The translations under genes were made by a program, and so were the position numbers. Positions 6,197-7,058 of a DNA stretch of 7,058 nucleotides are shown here, in pieces. Each line of letters starts with the position of its first letter. Positions within the stretch are counted from its first letter, which is position 1. The notes under the pieces were generated by a model. That model did not search any database. It was not told where the DNA came from and saw nothing but the letters and a program-made list of their open reading frames with translations. Source of the stretch: Desulfuromonadales bacterium (GTDB lineage: Bacteria; Desulfobacterota; Desulfuromonadia; Geobacterales; Pseudopelobacteraceae); assembly GCA_015688915.1 (NCBI GenBank), contig JAATGX010000032.1, positions 1 through 7,058 of the forward strand, read 5' to 3'.

Positions 6197-7058
6197 TCAG
6201 AACAACTTTCCCTGGGGAGGTTCGGGCACGAGGCGGCCGAAGTGCCGGTAGGCCGGCGGGGTGGCCACCCGGCCGCGCGGGGTGCGGTTGAGAAAACCGT
6301 TCTGGATCAGGAACGGCTCGTACACGTCCTCGATGGTGTCGCTCTCCTCGCTGATGGCCGCCGCAATGGTGTCCAGCCCCACCGGTCCGCCGCCGAACTT
6401 GTCGATGATGGTCAGGAGGATCATGCGGTCCATCTGGTCGAAGCCCATGTCGTCGATCTCCAGCAGCTTGAGCGTCTCCCGCACCACGTCGCGGGTGATG
6501 ATCCCGTCGGCCCGCACCTGGGCAAAGTCCCGCACCCGGCGCAACAGGCGGTTGGCGATGCGCGGCGTGCCCCGGCTGCGGCGCGCGATTTCATCCGCGC
6601 CTTCGGCGTCGACGGCGACGCCCAGCAGCCTCGCCGAGCGGATCACGATGCGCGCGAGTTCCTCGACATCGTAGTGATTCAGGCGCAACGTCAGGCCAAA
6701 GCGGCCGCGCAAAGGGGCGCTGATCAAACCCTGCCGCGTGGTGGCGCCGATGGCCGTGAAATGCTTAATGTCCATCGCCACGGTGCGCGCGCCGGGGCCG
6801 GTTCCGATCAGGATGTCCATGCGGAAATCCTCGAGCGCGGAATAGATCATCTCTTCAACATCTGGCTGCAACCGGTGGATCTCGTCGACAAAGAAGACCT
6901 CGCGCTCCTGGATGCCGGTGACGATGCCGACCAGGTCGAGCTTCTTCTGCAGCACCGGGCCGGAGGTCTGCTGCATTCCGACGCCGAGCTCAGATGCGAT
7001 GATGCCCGCGAGCGTGGTTTTGCCCAGGCCGGGAGGGCCGTAGAGCAGTACGTGATCC
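6197..7058 (-). CDS. ruvB: Holliday junction branch-migration ATPase RuvB (5' end outside window)
   Basis: RuvB is the hexameric AAA+ motor that, with RuvA, drives branch migration of Holliday junctions during recombination and fork repair. 286 codons are visible, ending at TGA 6199-6197; about 50-60 N-terminal residues are missing. From the right edge come DHVLLYGPPGLGKTT (Walker A near 7016-7039), TSGPVL, Walker B within FFVDEIHRL (near 6875-6900), sensor I GATTRQG, the arginine finger in LRGRFG (near 6692-6706), sensor II in RGTPRIANRLLRRVRDFAQ, and the winged-helix part with KFGGGPVGLDT and YEPFLIQNGFLNRTPRGR. The segment between Walker A and the arginine finger (QKKLDLVGIV..., SALEDF) departs from what I remember of Geobacter RuvB, while the C-terminal half looks typical. 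It is the first visible gene of a tight minus-strand cluster. Any promoter and ruvA/ruvC lie beyond the window. Confidence 0.97.
   Translation of the reverse strand, partial: DHVLLYGPPGLGKTTLAGIIASELGVGMQQTSGPVLQKKLDLVGIVTGIQEREVFFVDEIHRLQPDVEEMIYSALEDFRMDILIGTGPGARTVAMDIKHFTAIGATTRQGLISAPLRGRFGLTLRLNHYDVEELARIVIRSARLLGVAVDAEGADEIARRSRGTPRIANRLLRRVRDFAQVRADGIITRDVVRETLKLLEIDDMGFDQMDRMILLTIIDKFGGGPVGLDTIAAAISEESDTIEDVYEPFLIQNGFLNRTPRGRVATPPAYRHFGRLVPEPPQGKLF

Overview
The window is a GC-rich bacterial chromosomal segment. It most resembles Geobacter and its relatives (Desulfuromonadota/Geobacterales). The evidence is the nadK-recN gene order, the style of the RecN and RuvB C-terminal sequences, and two palindromic repeats of kinds I recall from Geobacter intergenic regions. 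The assignment rests on remembered family features, not on a search.

Left half, + strand: the 3' end of an NAD kinase gene (1-219), a 185-bp nested inverted repeat (236-420), a complete recN (448-2124), a second nested palindrome of about 156 bp (2154-2309), and an acyl-CoA synthetase of the YngI/ACSF2 type (2348-4006). A good sigma-70-like promoter sits between the second repeat and the synthetase. Its -35 box lies inside the right arm of the repeat. A rho-independent terminator (4058-4091) ends this side.

Right half, - strand, convergent with the left: a compact cluster read from the right edge leftward. First is ruvB (5' end missing, ends at 6197). Two bases later comes a DnaA/Hda-like AAA+ protein without a DNA-binding domain (6194-5478). 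Its stop codon overlaps by 4 bp (ATGA) the start of an unusual protein (5481-4150) with an N-terminal coiled coil, a J-domain-like segment with an HPD motif, and C-terminal leucine-rich repeats.

Two genes are DNA-maintenance factors of known type: RecN for double-strand break repair and RuvB for Holliday junction branch migration. The most original part is the ruvB / Hda-like / J-domain-LRR cluster. It pairs a likely clamp-associated AAA+ protein with a possible Hsp70 co-chaperone carrying a protein-interaction module. I see no tRNA, rRNA, CRISPR array, transposase gene or prophage gene.
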